Assembly: GCA_963662175.1 (NCBI GenBank)
Contig: OY759218.1
Span: 7,990,001 to 8,054,000, forward strand
Direction: 5' to 3'
From: Aradus depressus
Taxonomy: Eukaryota; Arthropoda; Insecta; Hemiptera; Aradidae
Length of the DNA: 64,000 nt
Position 1 is the first letter of the stretch. Every line of letters starts with the position of its first letter. The notes below the pieces were generated by a model. The model saw only the letters and a list, made by a program, of their open reading frames with translations, was not told the origin of the DNA and made no database searches. The position numbers were made by a program, and so were the translations under genes. Positions 35,001-50,000 of the stretch are shown here, one piece after another.

Positions 35001-38000
35001 ATTACTTGTACTGAGAGTAATCTACGGGAATTAAGAGAAACGGATAAGAAAATACAAACTAGAAAAGGAATGCTGACCATATTTTAATAAAAGAAAATAG
35101 TAGAGAATTACTATTCATTGGACGATGTCGAAAACTATGCAAATGATGACTCCATAAATGTATCCATTTTTTATGAAAAATTTATAAAAATGTGTACCTT
35201 TCCGCCGACAATGCTGATTCCAATACTGCTGGTAGGGTCTCTCATGATCCTAACACGCCTCTGAGGGCCCCAATGGTTGGCCAGTGAGACAGTCGAGCTT
35301 GTGCTAGTTACAGTCATCCTGCCTTTACCCCTAAACTCTCTTCCACTTTCCAAACTCACAACACTTTTCAAATATCTATTACCACTATTTAACAAAGGTT
35401 CACTAACACCTTTACTTAATTCACTAAAATTAATTCCGTTACTATTGGTTCTACACTTACTCAATGACTCTAATGAACGTTCTCTCGAAAAACAAACGTA
35501 ATTCACTGATTTTTTAATGGTATAGTCACTATCTTTTTCAGAGTCTATAGTATTATCACTAATATTTAATGATTTTCTACAAAAAGAATCACGTTTTGAA
35601 GTATCAAATAAAGGATTAAATGTACTTTCTATATTTTGAACATTGAGATTATCACTATTTTGAAGTTTACTTTGCACTTTATTACTGTCCACACTTTCTG
35701 GAGAAACACCACTTTCTGGTTTGAATGTTTGAACTGGGGAGCTCAGCAAAGTCCGTTCTTCCAACCAGTCACAGTCCAAATATTCGCTTTCTTTGTCGCT
35801 GGCTGATTCGCAACCAAAAGAACTGAAGACTGGAGACAGCACCTGCGTACTGTAGTCACTGACTGTGATCGGACTTGCTGTCGAATCTGGATAAAGGAAC
35901 CTACAAAACAAAAATGTATTAAAATTGTATTTTTATTACTAGCAGAGTTGCCTGGAATACTCGTTTAAAATCATGATGTAACGATAAATTTTATTAATAA
36001 ATATTCGCGTAATACCGTCTGAGCTAGGATGCCTATCCTTGGCTCTTATCTAAACCAAAACCTCATCAAAAAACCGTGCCATCCCACTCTAGCCCTCATT
36101 ATCTTACATTGTTAATTTAGGTTAGGTTAGGTTTTATGACTCATGCCCGGGCTTTAACTACGAGGTCATATCGCCTACTACCAGAGCGCTCTTTCGTCAC
36201 TCTGGTGGACATGAGCCCGACTCTACTGTGGGAGTCCTAAATTTTGCCTACCCTAAATTTTTATTCATCTAGGGTAGGGGTCTTTAACGAGTACCTGACA
36301 TCGTACAGGCTCGGGACCATCGCTTAACGTCCCATCCGAAGGACGGCGTGCTTAAGTTTATTTTACCTCCCAGATAAAATAAACTAAGGGCCTCGGTCGG
36401 GCTACGAACCCACGACCTTGAGCTCAGAAGTCAGGCACGCATACCACTGAGCTACCGGCGCCCTCCATTGTTAATTTCTACATAAATACTATACAATACG
36501 TATGTGTTTATATTTTTATATATACTTCTATAAAGAAAAAAAACGGCTGGGCCATGAGTAACGCGAACAAAATAACGCTCGCTATATCTAATAATTCTGA
36601 TTATATTTGACCGACTCGAATTCAAATTTTTTTTTTTAATAATATAGAAATGTACATATGTATGTTTTTTAATAATATAAAAATGTACAACGGAAATGCA
36701 AAAAAAAAAAAAATAGAGGAAAATCTGTGTATATTGATCACCGAAGGAAAATGGTCCACTTAGACAGATAGTCAATATAAACTTGAAGAAACATAAAAAA
36801 ATTAAAATTAAACGCTAATTTATTTACTAACAGGTATCAAAATATGTAGGTAAATACAACGTTATATAATATGATCATAGTGAGATTGTATAATAAGGTT
36901 TTACTTAAGCGTTATCATTCATAAGAAACTATTCAATAGGTGTTTCATGTTTGAAAAACATTTTTAGGCGTTAATCGAATAAGTGCGTCATGATGAAGCA
37001 TTACGATACCAAAAACCGTTACATTACACACAATATTAGCTTGGACTCCCACTGTTGCCCGGTACAATATTAGCTGGGGCTTCCGCTATTGTCCGATACA
37101 ATATTAGCTGAGGTGCCAGCCGGTGTCTAGCACAAACAGAAAGTTCTGATACAAATTTGCCTCATGAAAAAGCGTTTTGATAGTATAAACCGTAAAGTTC
37201 CACACAATACAAACTTGGGAGCCCGCTGTTGCACAATAATAGGGGGATTAATCAAAAATTTGCGTCATGAAAAAACCCCACAAGTTCGGTAAAATAGCCA
37301 GCCAAATAAGGATATAATGTGGAAACAAAATATCAATATGATATTAATATTAAATGTCGGAAGTATCGGATACAGAAATAAAAAGTTATCGATAAAATTT
37401 CATATTGGTAGATTACCTAGTACAATCTATTACCAGTAATTTGATCAATTCAACAGGAAAAACCAAAAAATAAGTAATTGTGTAGTCCACATTCAACATG
37501 ATCAATATACAAGATAGAGGAAGCCCCTTAGGGTACATTCTTACTTTTTTCAGGACCGAGGAAATATGGTCTATTTAGAAAGTGGTCAGCGTACAAAGTA
37601 GTCAGTTTAACAGATTTTATTGTAATTCAGATAAATAAAGAAAAGAGAGAATATTAATATAAAAAAATCGAATTACCTACAACGAGATTCAGTAGGCTCA
37701 ACTTGTACTTCTTCAGGTTTATGTTGCAATGTGCTCATAAACTTGACAATTTCCCCTCTAGGAATATATCGTATACTAAAAACAGCAAAATGAATGGCGT
37801 TATGGTAATTAAAAATAAATACATTAAATATATCAAAATAATTCAAAGTTTCTAAAAGCAGGCTATTCAAACTCAAACAACCACCTTAGATTTAAAAAAA
37901 TTCTTTATACAAAACTGTTGAAAAAAAAGGCTCATCTCGATCCGATCACGAACTTTTCAAACACGAAGGTAAACATTTACCGAATGCCACATGTCGAACA

Positions 38001-41000
38001 AAAGAAAGTGTAAGAAAAAAACGCATAAGGCTCAAGGGATGCTAGTTCTCAGTAAAATTATTCGATACATAATAAACATCCGAGCACGCAGAAACTGCAT
38101 AAAGTTATCGGATTTCCTCAGTAGGTATCCACAATTATTTATTTTAAAGTCATAAAGACTAAATAAATATACGAGAAATTACTACTAAGAAGACACTCTT
38201 TATAATCTATTTCAGAGCGAAAATAACGAATTCAAGAGCATATATGGGATTGCGAATAAATAAATTATTTAACTATATTATTTGCCGCCATAGGAAGCAG
38301 CCTACAGCCTACAATGCTCACCCTGAAATCATTCCCCTAATTACAACTGCAGAGGGAAGTATGTGTTTGTCAATTTCAGAAGACTATGAAAGGAATACAA
38401 ATATTTTTCAAAAAAAAATGTTTAAATAAGCTTTAATTAGAGTGATTTTGAAAAAAATCGAGGATGGCGTAAGTATATCACTTTCACATTTAAGACCTCC
38501 AAAAAGTCACCTTATTTTGAAGTTTGGTTATCGCAATCACTTGAAAGAGCGTTTCATTTACTTTTAGAAACGACATGTCAAGTTTCAGAAAGTATAAATT
38601 TAAGTATAGAAAATAATGAAAAGAAAGATGTCACATTTTTGCTATTGTTCGAAATATCAAACCTTAATATAATTGAGATAAAAAACCACTTACTCATCGA
38701 CACGAACAGAAAAACTAATGAGTAAATAAATAATAGATGTCTGGTTGATAAGCTCGCTCGTAACTGACCTGAAGATAATAAATAAAGGACTTCGAAGGGG
38801 CTAAAGTAATAGGATTATTGACTGGATTTTGTAGTGTTTCACTTCACCCAATTCTCAAGCTAACGGATTTTTTTACAAAATATTAAATCTAATCAACTGT
38901 AATTCTTCTTGAAAATATCTGCTATACAAATATATTGCTATACCAAGAAATTAAAACAATTAATACTGCTCATAAGTCGAATCAATGAAATTGCTCTGAA
39001 AGCATATAACTGGGGTTCAGCTCAACGGATTATTTTATAAGAACTTATACGAACGAGAGCCTGAAAGTTCCTTCTCACAATCGGCTGTCACTATAACCGG
39101 ACAGAATAAAAATTGTTAAAGAACATAATGAACTGATATAATGTATATAATTTCTATGTTCAATTAGGGTTTCTCTCAGTTATTTTACAAAAATGTGAGC
39201 CATATAATGACGAATTATTAATATAACACATTTTTCAGGAATAATTAAATACATAAAATACATTTTTGTGATAAAACATCCACTGAAAAATACATAAAGG
39301 TAGTTTGACACAAATTGTCTTTCTAAGAAAAGAGTTCAAATAATACGTACACATACATATGTGCATATTATTTAACTATCAGGTTACCTAAGATGAACCT
39401 TGCGTTATATTACTACTACTTTACCTGAAGCTGATTACGAGCGATACCCGGACAACAAATAAAAAGCTTATTCCGCTCCCAATATATTATTGGGGAATAT
39501 GTTTAATGATTTGAATGTTAAAAAATTGTATTTTTAAAAATCGTTATAAATATTATAATACTTTTAATATAAAACTAGAATATTTAGTTCTAATTTTAGC
39601 GAAAAAATGTATAGAACAAAAAATGATTAAAATGAAAATGTCTTTCATATTGATTGCGTAACTTTTTCACGTTGGATCAATAGTAACTGAGGAAACATGA
39701 AATAACTTCCCCAAGTAAACCACCCCTCTATTCAGTAATTTATATTATTAATAAATAGGTTTCGTTCTTATGGATTTCTGGATTCCCATACATTTCGAGT
39801 CGATATAGTGATTCTTTCGGGAGTAAGATGTTCACACCTAGGATTCAGAGGGTCGGGAAACGTGAAATTCTAGTGAAAACGAACGATTGCATAACTTCCC
39901 CTCTACTACGAATAGCTGGGAAAGAAAAACAGTTTATTGATTTATTCTTTACGGCCATCACTGACAGTAGGTACCTAATTTGAGATGACGCTCCCAGGGC
40001 TCTATCTAGAATGGAGGTAGACTGTTGGTGAGTAACACGGCGTAAAGTTACATTATTGATGCTGGATATGAAATCTCCTGTAGAAATTCTACCGTCTAAA
40101 GTGAGGGCTCCATTCGGTTCGAGGTCTTTCACAACCAAACCGTTCTCCCCACCATCCGCATCTTCAAGAATAAGACCTAGAAAATTAGTACAAGAAACAC
40201 TGCTTAGAAGCCTTCTCAAAATATAATATATTTTATACATGTGTCTATTTTATACACAGGAAGAGTGCAGTATGCCACCTCTCCCCTGCTCCTGGAAGTC
40301 CCACACTTCATTTCAGTTCTGGTTTATGACCTCTTCGTTTATCGCCTGCTTTCGCTTTTACTTGATCAGCCTAGTTTTATTTAGCTATATTCTTTGATAA
40401 TTTGATAGTATTATATGTATATTATAATACAGGAGGAGAGATGGAGGAGGCTGTAGGGGGAGGGGGATGCAATTATTCTTGGCAACGCTGAACCCATAGC
40501 ACTTCATCTAGTCCGCCTACTCACCTGAAATGTTTCATCGATATCCCCGAAACAACACTCTTTCTTTCCAAAAATACTAAAAATTACTCGCTAAGCAGAA
40601 CCCAGAAGTATTACAACATGTTTTACAGGGCGTTCCGAATAACACCGAAACAATTTAAACAGCTACATCGATTTTTTAAAATTTGTTAAATGGACTCACC
40701 ATATTTGCACATATTAAGAAAACATATATAAAAAATTGCGTCGGAGTTGGCATATGAAAGCGGTATTTGGCAAACATCGAAAAAACTCATAAAATAAAAA
40801 ATGCCTTTCAATTTGCTCTAAAAAATACTTTTGAAAAGTTCTTTTGGTTACAAGAAAATGTAATAAGAGAAATACTCAAAAGTGTAGTTGCATGCTTGTG
40901 TGAAATGATCTTTATTTTCTCCCGAGTAGTCAAATCTAAGTTAGAACAAGTAATGTCTTCATCTCAAATTTCTAGTTAATTGCAGCAATCATTTCTGAGT

Positions 41001-44000
41001 TTCAACGTTCAAAAAGTCCCAATGAAACACAGACATCATTGAAAAAAAAGGTTAAATCATGCTCAAGAGAACTCAATCTTGAAGTAAAAAGTTGTTTTCG
41101 TTTCATTATAACTTAAAATAATGAATGAATTCACTTTTAAGAGTGTACAATAATGTAATGTTTCCATCGGGCAGAGAGGGGTGGACCAATGGGATAGTGA
41201 GATGGGAAGCTTGGATAGGGGGGGCTCTCTGCATCTGCCAACCTGAGATGGTCCATCTATAGTAAGTAGCTACTCACCCAAAGGCTGTGCTCTTCCGTCA
41301 ATTGTCACTTCCCTTTCTAAGTTCTCCAGCAGAGGTATATCAAGAATATTCTCTTTTGATATAATACCACTCTCTTGGTCCCCATCCAACTCCAACTCAG
41401 GAATGGAAATCTCCACCTTCTGAAATTCGAAAATACAGAATAAGAATACTGAACTTTGTTAGCAAGAAAAGAAAAAAAAGTCGTCGATTTTTGAGATTCT
41501 GAATTTATATATAATATATTTATCACAGCTACATTTCTCCCATTTATTTTTTGACTTTTAAAACGTAGAAATTATAGATTTTCTGGAAAATTTGTTGCCT
41601 TGTTTTAGATTCACGCTGGGGACTATACTCTATTATATTACCTGTTCGAGGTCAGAGTGAAGTGATCCTGAACAACTGTACATAGAATGGTCATCCAGAG
41701 TTGGAGTTTCTTCATTTACACTGTTTTCAAAGTCCTGAAAAAATAAAATATAGCAAAACGTAATAAATAAAATGCTTAAACCACTTAATGAAGGAATGTA
41801 TATTAGATTTCTTAGAAACCCCAACACAGCTGCATTTGATAAAGTGTGCAATTTTTAGAAAAGGGAACTATTTAGATAATTGAATCAGAATGAAAACTGG
41901 ATATTTGTATGCGGAATGAATGAAAAAGAAGCTTGGATATGGACTTGATTTGGACTTTAATGTACAAATAGTTAGGGATCTTACAAAGAATCTTACATTG
42001 AACAAAAAAGTGTTTCTGAACAACAAAGTGATGTTGTACGCCACTTTTACGCATTTTTTCATGTAGAATTTACTTAAAATAGTTTCTTATTAATTTGAAC
42101 AACGTAAAAGCTATTACCCCTCATAAAAATTATTTTTTACCCTTTTCAATCCTTTAAATTTCCAAAAGACCTACTTCCTACATTGTTGTTTGACTGAAGT
42201 TCAAAAATATTTGTCCAGGAGGATTGACAATTTACCCTTTGCGCTGCAGTAACACGTTCGACAGTGTCGGATGATATTGGATAGGTAGTATGTTACATGG
42301 GACTAGCAAAATACCGAGGAATTGAGTAGGAATTAAACGAACTGAGTTACTTATAGAAATCAAAGGATTAAAACTATAAAGTATTGACTTTTTTATTTCA
42401 AAGGAGAGAAGTCTGAAAGATGTAGCAACCAGTTCACAATACGTAAATAAACTATATATTCTTATAAAATATTCGACCCTAGAGAAATAGTTGACATGGT
42501 TATTGTCCTGGTCGAGTATCACCAAACCTTCGCGCTAGGCAGAGAAATATCCCGGTAGGAATCATCCATCCCAAAAAGCACTGAAGCGGATTTTACGGAA
42601 ACTCTGAGAGGGTAAATTTTCCTTCAAACACACAAGAAGAGGTTCCGTTGACATCTCATTCAAATTCTTATTAATGTGTTGAAAATAACCATAACATAAG
42701 CACAAGAAATTTGGCATGACGAACTGGTCTTTCTAGGAGTGTGGAACATAACAGGTTTTTAAAGAAATTTAAATATCACCCGCATCATATTTCTCTTCAT
42801 CAAACAAAACTTGGAGCTTCATGCCTTGAAACTTCCAAAGACGTGTAGAATGAAATGAAGTCAGATTCACCTGTTTCCAGATACAACATTCGCCCAACTC
42901 CTTTAATAACATGAAACCGAAATAATTGTCAATATTGGGCAAGGCAAAATCCCAGATGGATGAGGCAAGTTGACCGCTAACATCGTTGGACAGTAAACCT
43001 GTGGTGTGGGATAATTGGTAACAGAATTGTTGACCCTCTCTTCTTTCCAAGAAATTTAAATGGACAAGCTTATGCCAGCTCAAAGACCAACCAACTCTAG
43101 TAGAAGATTTTCAGCTAGATGTGCGCCAGTCCATGTAGTTCTAGCAAGACGGATGACCAGAACATATTTCGCGAGAGGCAAAAAGGAATTGGATGCCATG
43201 ATTAGAAACCAATGGATTGGTCGAGGTGCTTTTCAATTAATTGGCCTTCGAGATATCCGCACTTAAGCCGTGTAGATTTTTATTTTGGGGGTTATTTGAA
43301 ATACAAGACGAATGAACGTCAGCCAACTTCTCCCGAAAAAGTAAAAGGAGACATAGTAGACTCCTACCTGTAGACATCATTAGCGACTCTACAGAAGCCG
43401 TAAGTCAAAGAAGCTTTGCTTAGGAAATAGGGCAGACATTTTCGACCATATTATGTGAATAAAATGTAAATTTGTTTTGTGAATTTTGTAATACAATTAA
43501 GAAAACTAATTACTATAATTTTTTGAAATTTCTCGTGATTTTGGATCACTTGCGGGAGCTATCAATGTGTAGTTCACAGCTTGTTTATGCCTCATAGATG
43601 TTGGCCATGACATCAATATTTCAATCAATTTTGAATGATTTAATTTAAATTTACTTTCTTATTTTGTTTGGTATAAGACTGATTTCTACCTTTAAAATGA
43701 AAGTTTAATCTGTTATTCCAAAATGTTGACAAACCTGTCAAAAGAAGGAAAAGAATATGATTATATTAAACGCTTCTTTAATGTTTTCATTCAACTTTTT
43801 TTATTCATAAAATATCTAACGTCCCAAGTCTTTTCCATGCTATCAAGTTTGATCTATATTGACGCTAGATATGAGGAAATAAAGTTCATGTATCTCTTAA
43901 ATACACCGCGCGCCGATTGGTTTTGTTTTGCAAAACATCAAGATAACGCCGCAGGATCAGCTTACGTCAGCTGAAGCTGTAGTCTTAAGAGTAGCTTGGT

Positions 44001-47000
44001 TACTAAATGTTCTTCGGCTTCAGAGTGGTTTTAACACCAACCCTTACACTTACATTCATCACACTATTAAATGTTTCCCAAAAAACTTTGTGTATCCATA
44101 AAGTAGTTTTCTAGAAATATATAAAAGTATTAAAAATAACCTAGAGAAAAACGAGATCAACATGATGAAAAACATTTCATCATTATGATGTCTAGGACCC
44201 CAGCCGGAAGAAGGAAGAAATTGCAATATCTTACCCGACCCTGGTCTCATCATGACGATTTCTCGAGCCACCCTAATCTCAGTCAGCTTGGTGATACTTC
44301 CTCTACCTTGATTCATTATATTTATTTCAATTTCAGATGCTCCACTATATTTTTATTTTCTTCTTTCGGTATTCTTATTTTATATATTTATTATATATAG
44401 ACAGATCCGAGTCAGAAAGTCGGTGTACAACCTGTACATCAGGGTGAGCTGCATGACAGTTTTCAAGTACCTGGAACCAGTGATTGGCAATTTATAAATT
44501 CATGGTGTATCCGAAGGAGAGAAACTTTGGTTTTTATTCCTTCTAAATTAACAAATGGTAACAAACAAAACCCCACAACGTTACTCATGAATTTATTAAT
44601 TGCTCATCACTGGTTCAAGGTACCTGAAAACGGTCATGCAGCTCACCTCAATTCCAAAGTTGTAAACAGACTTTCTGTTTCGGATTTGCCTCAATTAGAA
44701 CACTCAATTCATCGCCTACCAACAGATACTCTGGTGTTGCACTTCTACAATTTCATTATTTTCACTGCTAATCCAACCAGAAATAAACAGGGTCTTCTCG
44801 GAATGCTGAAATAATATTTTTGGATGACTTGAGGGCTTTACGAGTGAGTTTAACACACAAAACTTTAGCCAGAGAGAACCTCCGATTCCTAAGGCTAATG
44901 AAGTCCTATGGGATAATTCTCGTCTTCCTTTAGATCTTTTATATGTTTTCTTTTTCATTTTTTTAAAATTTATTTTCCTTTGCCTTATTTGTGTTGGTCA
45001 TGCGCTAATTGCCAAAGGCCTCTTCTGTAAATAGGCTCGATACTTTTATTCTTTAAATTATTTTCTATGTTATTATACTTAGGGGACATACGTCCCAGAA
45101 TAAATTATTTTTCAAGGGGACATACGTCCCAGAATATATTATTTTTCATTTCATTTCAAAAATCATGAAAAAAAAAACAAGTATTTAATTACTAATAGCA
45201 ATAAGTATTGTGATCTATTTCAGTTATTCATAAGAGCAAAGACAAAACGGCTAGCATCTGAAAATTTCAATATCGAACTTCTAAACAAAATCAATAAAAT
45301 TATGAAAGTTTTTCGAAACTAAAAGAACTATTTCAACTCTGTCAAATATGTATTAAATGAAAGACTATACTATTACAAACAAAATGGTGGAACATTAAAA
45401 AAAAATATAACTAAAAGAAAAACTAGGGAAAACAATTAATAAAAAAGCTCATTCAGTAAGCAATAGGCGAAAGAAAAGTATGCTCAAGAAACTATGTTAT
45501 AAATCAAGCATGTTCTAATGGAGCATCCTTAGACAACGGTTAGCAATAAGCAAGAAGCATCTCCATTCAAAACTTATATAATTAAACAAGAAAAGTGCAA
45601 ACATTTCAGTGGGAGATTTTACACAAATATTATTTCAAAACGGAATTCCAATATTTTGGAAATTACTTTTAAAATCCTAAGCTTTTACTTATGTACGGTA
45701 TATATGTGTTTCTTAAACTTCTCTGGGATGTTAATATGTTGATTTTTTCCAGAGGTGTCTTCTTTTTTCTTTATTGACAATCTATCGGGACACTTTCACG
45801 TCCCTTCATCTGGTCACTATGAACTACTACAGAAGGGACGTGAAAGTCAAAAAAGAAAAAAGAAAAGACCTCTGGAAAAAATGCCGGAAAATCAACATAC
45901 ATATTAACGGTATATACACGAATGTTAAAAGCGTTAACATTAAACAATAGAAGTGCATGCATTTATTCGGCATACAACTGGGTCACGCAAATAGGCGGAA
46001 GGGGGAGTTCGTGAATGAATATCCTAAGAGCATGGAATATTACCTATTATCATTCTAAAAATGAACGAACCAAGACATCTAATGATAAATTAAATAATTA
46101 TTTTTCCTATTTTTATGTACGTATTTGCAACTCAGTATATCTACGCAAAAACGTTATGATAACTTGCTGAGCCGTGAATATGTAGTGTTTTCTTAAGAGA
46201 AAAATAGTTTAATTCTAGTATTTTATTGTAAATTCTAAGGGACAAGAAAAATTGGAAGACGATTTACAGAAACGTTCTAGTCTGAGCTGATGGATGCTTG
46301 GATTTCAAACTTCAGCTTATTTATTTCAGAAAAATATGGACTTACTATCTCTAAACCATTTTTTAGGGTGTCCCAAAAATATGAGAGTATGAAAATGTTA
46401 GCACTCATTCATAAGAAACTTGTAATATAATTGTAACAAAATTGTAAATATAAATGGTTCACCTCTGTAAATTACAAAAACCTAGGCAATATTGTAAATC
46501 AATTGAACAATATGTAGAGGTCCCCATGACCCCCTCAATTATTAACTACATAAGAGCAAGGCAATACGATTTGTGGTCTTGTTAACCGGACCATATATAT
46601 GTGAAATGCTGTGTTACTAACCAAATCTTTCACGGTTCCAAACACGTTTTAAGGACTCTCCAAGGTTATACAACATATAGGTTGTGCAGAGGCTAATCAG
46701 TGTACGTCCCTCAGAGAAAATACAATGTTTACTAGGAAGTATTGTAAAAGTGCCATAAATTCGAGATCAAGTTTTCAACAGAATTTCACGTTTCAGGGAC
46801 GTTGAAGACACAATTCAGTCTTCTACAGACCAAATAAATTCTCTTCTTAAGGAAAACACAGATTCAAGGAAATTGACTGAGTATAAGACCTGGACCTCTA
46901 AATATTGTTCAACGGGTCGAGATGTTTACCTAAATTATTAATGTACGGTAATAATCCATACAAAAAGGGAGAGCTCACATTTTCAGATTTTGGGGAGGGG

Positions 47001-50000
47001 GACAGACACCCTAATTATTTTTCAATAGCCTAAGTAAGTTTATTGTATTTGACTCTGTCAAACTCACCAAAAAACGGCGTGCGAAGAAATTCCATAACTT
47101 TTTTGGAAATGCCGAAGTCAACTATGGAAAAGTTCAAGATTCGAGCCACCAATTCTGACTGCGATTTCTTTGGTGTTTCATTTTTACTGAGCCAAAATGT
47201 AGAACATTAGGAGACTTCCAAGACTTTGAATCAGCCAAAATGCTGTTCACTTTGACTTGTACCGTCTGAACATCCAAATTCATCCGAAATCTCATTCTTG
47301 GTTCCAATTTGTATGCATAATTATGGAGGCTATGATCACATAAAATTAATTTGACAATATAAAACGAATAAATTTAGAAAGATTAATTAATACTGTATAT
47401 TTCTGGAGTCCATATAACATCTGTATGGGTACATGCTCGCGGTGCAGGAATTCTTATTCGTAAGAAAGGTTTGAATCTGTTATGTTTTATTTTATTCTTT
47501 CTACAATCAGTTTACTTAAATCTTTAATTAGATAATCCTAAATAACGTAACGATGCTCCAATGGGACCAATATTTTTTTCAAAGCCGAAACATTTACGGG
47601 ACGGTGTATTCAGGTACTTAGGTTAGAACACCACAAATTAGAAATATATTAGAAAAATTAATGATAATATCAAAGTAAAATAAAATGTCTCATATTTTAT
47701 ATTATATCACGGATAAATATTTATTTATTTATTTTGCTTAAAATATGTGGTGTTCAAAAATTTTTGAAGTAAGCCCGTAATATAATTAAATATATAACAT
47801 TGAATTTAGATGTAAGAGCCGATTTAAAGGGCTAAAACATGAAGCTTAAATGGTCATACCAAATCTTTCAGCAAATTGCATCTTATATAAGGTTTCAGGC
47901 TAGAAATAATTTTTAAAAGTGAGAACGTTATTTCTGAACTTTGAAAATAAAATCATTCTTTTTATTACCAAAAAATTCAACTTTTTTTTTTTTTTAAACC
48001 AAGTACATAGTTAGTACTTACTAAGGCATGGAAAATTTTTGAAGGTTGAATTAAAAGACAAAAATGCAAATGCGTAAATTAATATTTATTGAAATGAATG
48101 GGTTGTTACACAGTTTTCACCAATAATATACAGAGTAACACCTAACTAACAGTTTCAATGACAACATGGTAACTACTTAGTCCTAGTAATGTTATGGAAT
48201 TCCTTTGCTATTAGCCAAATTTAAAATGAAAAAAAAAATATATATATATATAAATAATAATAACACATAAATAACCAAAACAAAATTTTAAATAACAAAA
48301 AATAACAGTATAAAATTAATAGTGATAGTAATAATTGTTATTGAAAAAATAGGCATCTCAGACATGGTGTAGAACATCAAAATAAAATTAGCTTATACAC
48401 TTGGTGTATGCACTGGCTAATCAAGCATCAAATGTAAGTCATGTGCAAAAATTCAAAAGCGCAAACACAAACACAAAAAAATGCAAATTTGTTAATTAAA
48501 AAAATAATTTAATAAGAAATAATAGAAAGGAACTAAAAAGATAAATAAACTTCACAAAGACATTTTTGTTATTTTTAAGCATCACTTAATTTCAGTAAAA
48601 ACAATAATGTAGTGTATATTCACTAAATTATACATATTAACTCCAATCCCATATTTATAATGATATTGAAAAAATGATATTGACCATCATGTAACAAATA
48701 ATATTTATAAACACAACACTTTTCAATTTATTTTGAGTCGTGAACGAATAAATAATAATAAAACAAAATAGATTTTTATATGATATGAATATCGAAGTAA
48801 TATTTCGCAAGAGTAAAGTTTAAGAAAAAAATAAAACCTTGGTTTACATCTGAAATGCCTAATACAAGTGTTTCTCACAGCAACACAACTTTCTGATACT
48901 GCAACAAAACACAAACTTGGTCAATACATGATGCAAAAAATTAGTTTTATAGATATATTTCACAATAGGACAATATCGAAAATGAAAAATATTATATCAT
49001 TTGAGTAACATCATCAACAGTACTGTTATTATAAATAGATGAAGAACATGCATAAAGTATATAGACAAGTAACTACAATTAAGTCAACTAAGTAATAGTA
49101 AACGTGTTCATCTACAAGTAAATAAAAAAAGGTAAAAAAATAGTTAGTTCACTACAGCTAATATATGAATTATTTCCATACGAACTCACTGTCTCTTCAA
49201 CATGAGCCTATCCGAATTCAATTACTATTTTTTTTTTTTTAATTCGCCTAACTGAATGATATTTATGGTTTTTGGGTTCAACAAATTTCTTTGATTTCCC
49301 TACAATTTTCTGAAGTTTACAGATTTTTGCAATTTTTTATAATAATTAACCTAATAATTCAGACAGTATTTTTAGCAAATCATGGAATAATTTGATAACC
49401 AAGACGTTTAATATAAATTAAACGTCACAATACTTCTTGCAGAACACTCTTTCCACATATTTGGAGTTTTGTTCTGGAAATGAAATTTTGGGATGAAGTC
49501 ACTAATAAATCACTATTTTTTGACATTCATTATTTTATAAAAATCAGCTTTAAATGCCACTTTGAGGCTTCTAAATATCCAATTTATACCATCATTTGAA
49601 GAATTCTATACAACAGCAATGTATTCCATGACATATTATAATAATGCCTGAAAACGAAAAAAATATTAAGAAAAAAATTGAAAACTCAAAAAATTCTATT
49701 GAAGGCAAACATTTGTTTTAGGCCCAATAAATTGGCACGTCTACATCACTCAGTTAGACAAATTAAAAAAAAAAAATTATAATAATACAATGAAATCGAA
49801 GAGGAGATGACTCCGCGAATTGATTTGGAGTGACACCTATTCTATCCCATGAGCATCACCTCACCTCGCTTTCCTATCAAATATCAACATATATAATAAT
49901 TGTAGTTGTTTTTATCCAATGTCTTTTGTTTTTAAGAAAATAAAATCATTTCCTTACATAGGAGTTGCGAGATTCTTTATTATGTTTTAAATACTTCAAA

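Noticed and set aside
36118..36136. An interstitial telomere block (TTAGG)3
   Set aside because: Only three units, located exactly at a SINE tail; explained better as part of the SINE.
42769..43083. A 104-codon minus-strand frame
   Set aside because: It overlaps, on the other strand, sequence just upstream of the broken transposase and shows no recognisable domain; probably antisense of a TE relic.
47060..47300. A transposase or host exon on the minus strand
   Set aside because: Some coding-like stretches between stops, but no motif could be tied to a family.
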